From NCBI RefSeq assembly GCF_000002865.3, contig NW_001865048.1, forward strand, positions 466,355-530,354: a DNA stretch of 64,000 nucleotides, given 5' to 3'. Source of the DNA: Monosiga brevicollis MX1. Lineage: Eukaryota; Opisthokonta; Choanoflagellata; Craspedida; Salpingoecidae. The notes under the pieces are model-generated. The model did not search any database, was not told the origin of the DNA, and was given only the letters and a program-made list of their open reading frames with translations. The position numbers and the translations under genes were made by a program. The number at the start of each line of letters is the position of its first letter. Position 1 is the first letter of the stretch. Positions 61,880 to 64,000 of the stretch are shown one piece after another.

Positions 61880-63743
61880 TCAGCTCGCATCCGACTTGCT
61901 GCGCTTGGGCTCCACTGAGGTTGCCGAACTGGACTTTTTACGCTTGACCAACTACAACACAGTAGCCCACGGATCGTGGCCAGTCAGTCGGTCGGTCAGT
62001 CGGTCATTCAATCAGCCGTGCCCGTTTTTCCCAGACTTTCAGGTCCACGCGTGGACACAAACGCACCGTGGCCGTTACATCGCGCGCAGTGCCCTGTGCC
62101 GAGGGGGCATCAAACCCCGCTTGCTGCTGCTCCGATGTGCCTTCTTTTTGTATCCGCTGCAGGCATCACACGCATCATGTGACGTCGCGTTACCGAGCGG
62201 GATATCAGGTTTGAGGAAATACCGTGTAGGAGTTTCTGCACAAAGGCCCCTGAACGTACTTTCAACGCGTCAATCTCATCATGACGCTGCGTCAAGGACT
62301 TAAGCAGTTGGCGTAGCTGCGCCTCGTTGTCGGGCTTGTCATCTGTAGCCATTCCAACCAAGGTGCTTAATCAGGGGGTGACGGGCTTGGAAGGACTCAC
62401 CAGGCGCCCTCGTTAGCACGTCAGCACAAGCGCAGCGCAATACATACTGGCAACGCGTGACAGTAGGCCAATGGCTGTCTTCAGGGTGTCACGGGCCTCA
62501 TCAAACTGCTTGGCTGCCGTCTGCACACCACTCAGCTGTTCCAGCCTACAGCATTTAGCCCAGAAGGAGGTGAGCTGCTTTCTTGGCTACTCTACCCTCA
62601 CCAACGTTGTTCAAAGCCTCTCACGCCTTTGACACGCGCGCACCTTTTGGCATACTCATAGCTGGCGTCGGGGTTCGAACCATCATCTGCACACAGTTCA
62701 GCTACTGCCGCTACAGATGGAGACATTGGGTGGGGGGAAATACATGAGGAACACTCATGGGTGCAACCTTCATCGGCGAGGTGATCAAAAAAAAAAAAAA
62801 AGTTGATGCATTGGAATGAAGCCCACGGACCAAGTTCAACGGCCGAGGCTTCGTAATCACCAGCCTCCATAAGCAGCTTGCCAATGCGAAAAAGAGCATC
62901 AATGCGCATCTTCTTGGCTGCGGCCTTGCCATCATGCATCTCATGTCCAAAGAGAGCAGCACTGAGTTGAAGACAGTCAATGGCCGTGGCCATGTCCTCT
63001 TCCACCTCCTCATCGCCCTAGATAGTGTTGGCCACGCCCAAAGCCCACACGGTGAGCAACGGGTACTAGAGCGTAACAGCGGCCATTTGTGGCCTGACCT
63101 GCAGCGCATCGTCAATGTTGCCTAGGCCTGCTGAGTTTGCAGCTTGGTTCCTATGAAGCAGCTCGCAGCATGAGCATTTAGCCCAAACTAGCTTTGGGAT
63201 CCCTTGGATTTGGGGTGGTGCTCAGCCACGCGGAGACGAGCCGGCAATACCACCAGCAGCAGGCGCGATAGCTGTCACTCACATGCACTCATCCAAAAGA
63301 CTGATCGCATAGTAGTAATACATCTCGGCCAGTTCGGGATGAGCATCGCCGACTTGGCTGCCGCTGTGGGTGTCGCACGGCAAGATGTATCCTTGAGTAT
63401 TGGGCTCATGCGCCAAGAGCTCACTTCGACACGGAATAATCAGACAACACTCAGCCGCACAAACTTACGCAACTTCCAGGATTCCGCTCAGGCGCTCTGC
63501 GATGCCCTCATTGACGCCCTTGAGCGAGTCTCGACGCACGGCCTTGAAGGCTTGCCACGTCGCCTCGTCGACATGCTTGCTCAGATCAACTTCTTGCTCT
63601 GCCTCCTCATCCACCTCGTCCTCCTGATCGGAGTCCCCTTGCTCATGCGCGATCTGCTCAAAGACGGCCTCTTGCTCCGCAGTCAAAGCCGAAGCCGAAG
63701 CCGAAGCCGAAGCCGAAGCTGCCGCTCCACCGCCGCTCGCCAT
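61880..63743 (-). CDS. NASP: NASP/SHNi-TPR histone chaperone
   Basis: Nine exons, 334 aa: 63743-63469, 63363-63283, 63150-63099, 63017-62831, 62710-62644, 62545-62448, 62342-62260, 62156-62067, 61951-61880. SHNi-TPR order is clear: an N-terminal acidic region (GDSDQEDEVDEEAEQEVD), GDAHPELAEMYYYYAISLLD, an acidic entry GDEEVEEDMATAIDCLQLS, ALFRIGKLLMEAGDYEASAVE, then QFDEARDTLKTAI and a coiled helix (LRQLLKSLTQRHDEI). The C-terminus VKRKKSS...EPKRSKSD is a nuclear localisation tail as in NASP/Hif1. The protein escorts histone H3-H4 and linker histones to chromatin. An (Ser-Ala)5 repeat follows the start, which is the ATG at 63743 rather than the non-ATG opening of the frame. Confidence 0.85.
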
Positions 63744-64000
63744 TTTGTCGAGTTTTTGCTTGTTCAAATGTCAGATGACCGTTACAACACCCGAGACCGG
63801 GATGCTGACATTTGGTAGCAAATGGCGGGAGTTTAGTTTTGAGTATTATTTTACAGGGACTTTCCAATCAAAGCCGATACAATCAACTGGGTCGTTTTCC
63901 CGCCAAAACTCTCGGAAACGTAGACAACGCCAGCTGTGGGGAAATAGCATTCAACAGCTCTTCGCTTCGTTTCTTCACACAGTGCGATCCGCAGACCTTC
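63744..64000. other. NASP upstream region
   Basis: Short 5' flank running off the window; no gene visible. Confidence 0.5.

Overview
This is a gene-dense, intron-rich eukaryotic contig with four runs of N. Coding sequence is GC-rich and codon-biased. Introns are mostly 60-250 nt with GT-AG ends, intergenic spacers are short, and dinucleotide tracts are common. The gene set (LIN9, ITFG2, AKTIP/FTS, NASP, DYRK, Kir-like channels, a WSC-domain receptor) points to a unicellular relative of animals. A choanoflagellate, possibly Monosiga, fits best; that placement is inference from content.

I rebuilt gene models by hand from splice sites, reading phase and family similarity. Every complete model listed closes in frame across all its exons. 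Left to right: a 5'-truncated gene with PAN/apple-like repeats (+, to 640); a class II DYRK kinase (-, 1708-3394); a Ser-rich orphan (-, 7641-9047); a divergent fork-head protein (+, 13445-16081); mitochondrial methionyl-tRNA synthetase (+, 16834-19819); a coiled-coil protein (-, 20467-21735); LIN9 (+, 23458-27449); Kir-like channel A (+, 28290-31154); a three-domain fusion of an FSH1/OVCA2-type hydrolase, an RWD domain and an Obg/YchF-like GTPase (+, 31578-35820); a protein of twelve CxxC motifs (-, 36557-37879); a GT32-like glycosyltransferase (+, 38409-40537); galactose mutarotase (+, 40974-~43132); an AKTIP-like UBC variant (+, 43358-44757); ITFG2 (-, 44919-47119); a WSC plus tandem-repeat receptor (+, 48402-51985); Kir-like channel B (-, 52576-55431); a small, strongly codon-biased orphan (+, 56924-57826); a membrane-anchored cyclophilin (-, 58173-59759); NDUFB2 (+, 60040-61037); and NASP (-, 61880-63743).

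The most striking observation is that both Kir-like channels keep the Kir membrane and cytoplasmic framework but have lost the TxGYG potassium selectivity filter (MTGPS in A, CSLHP at the same place in B). They share a private cytoplasmic signature and matching intron positions, so they look like members of one unusual family of 'filterless' Kir proteins. The second is the 914-residue hydrolase-RWD-GTPase fusion, where one exon joins the hydrolase to RWD and one intron splits the GTPase P-loop strand.

The genes do not form one pathway. Several are core cell machinery: DREAM/MuvB (LIN9), histone chaperoning (NASP), complex I (NDUFB2), mitochondrial translation (MARS2), mTORC1 regulation (ITFG2) and dynein-linked FHF transport (AKTIP). 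I saw no rRNA, tRNA, CRISPR array, transposon or viral relic.
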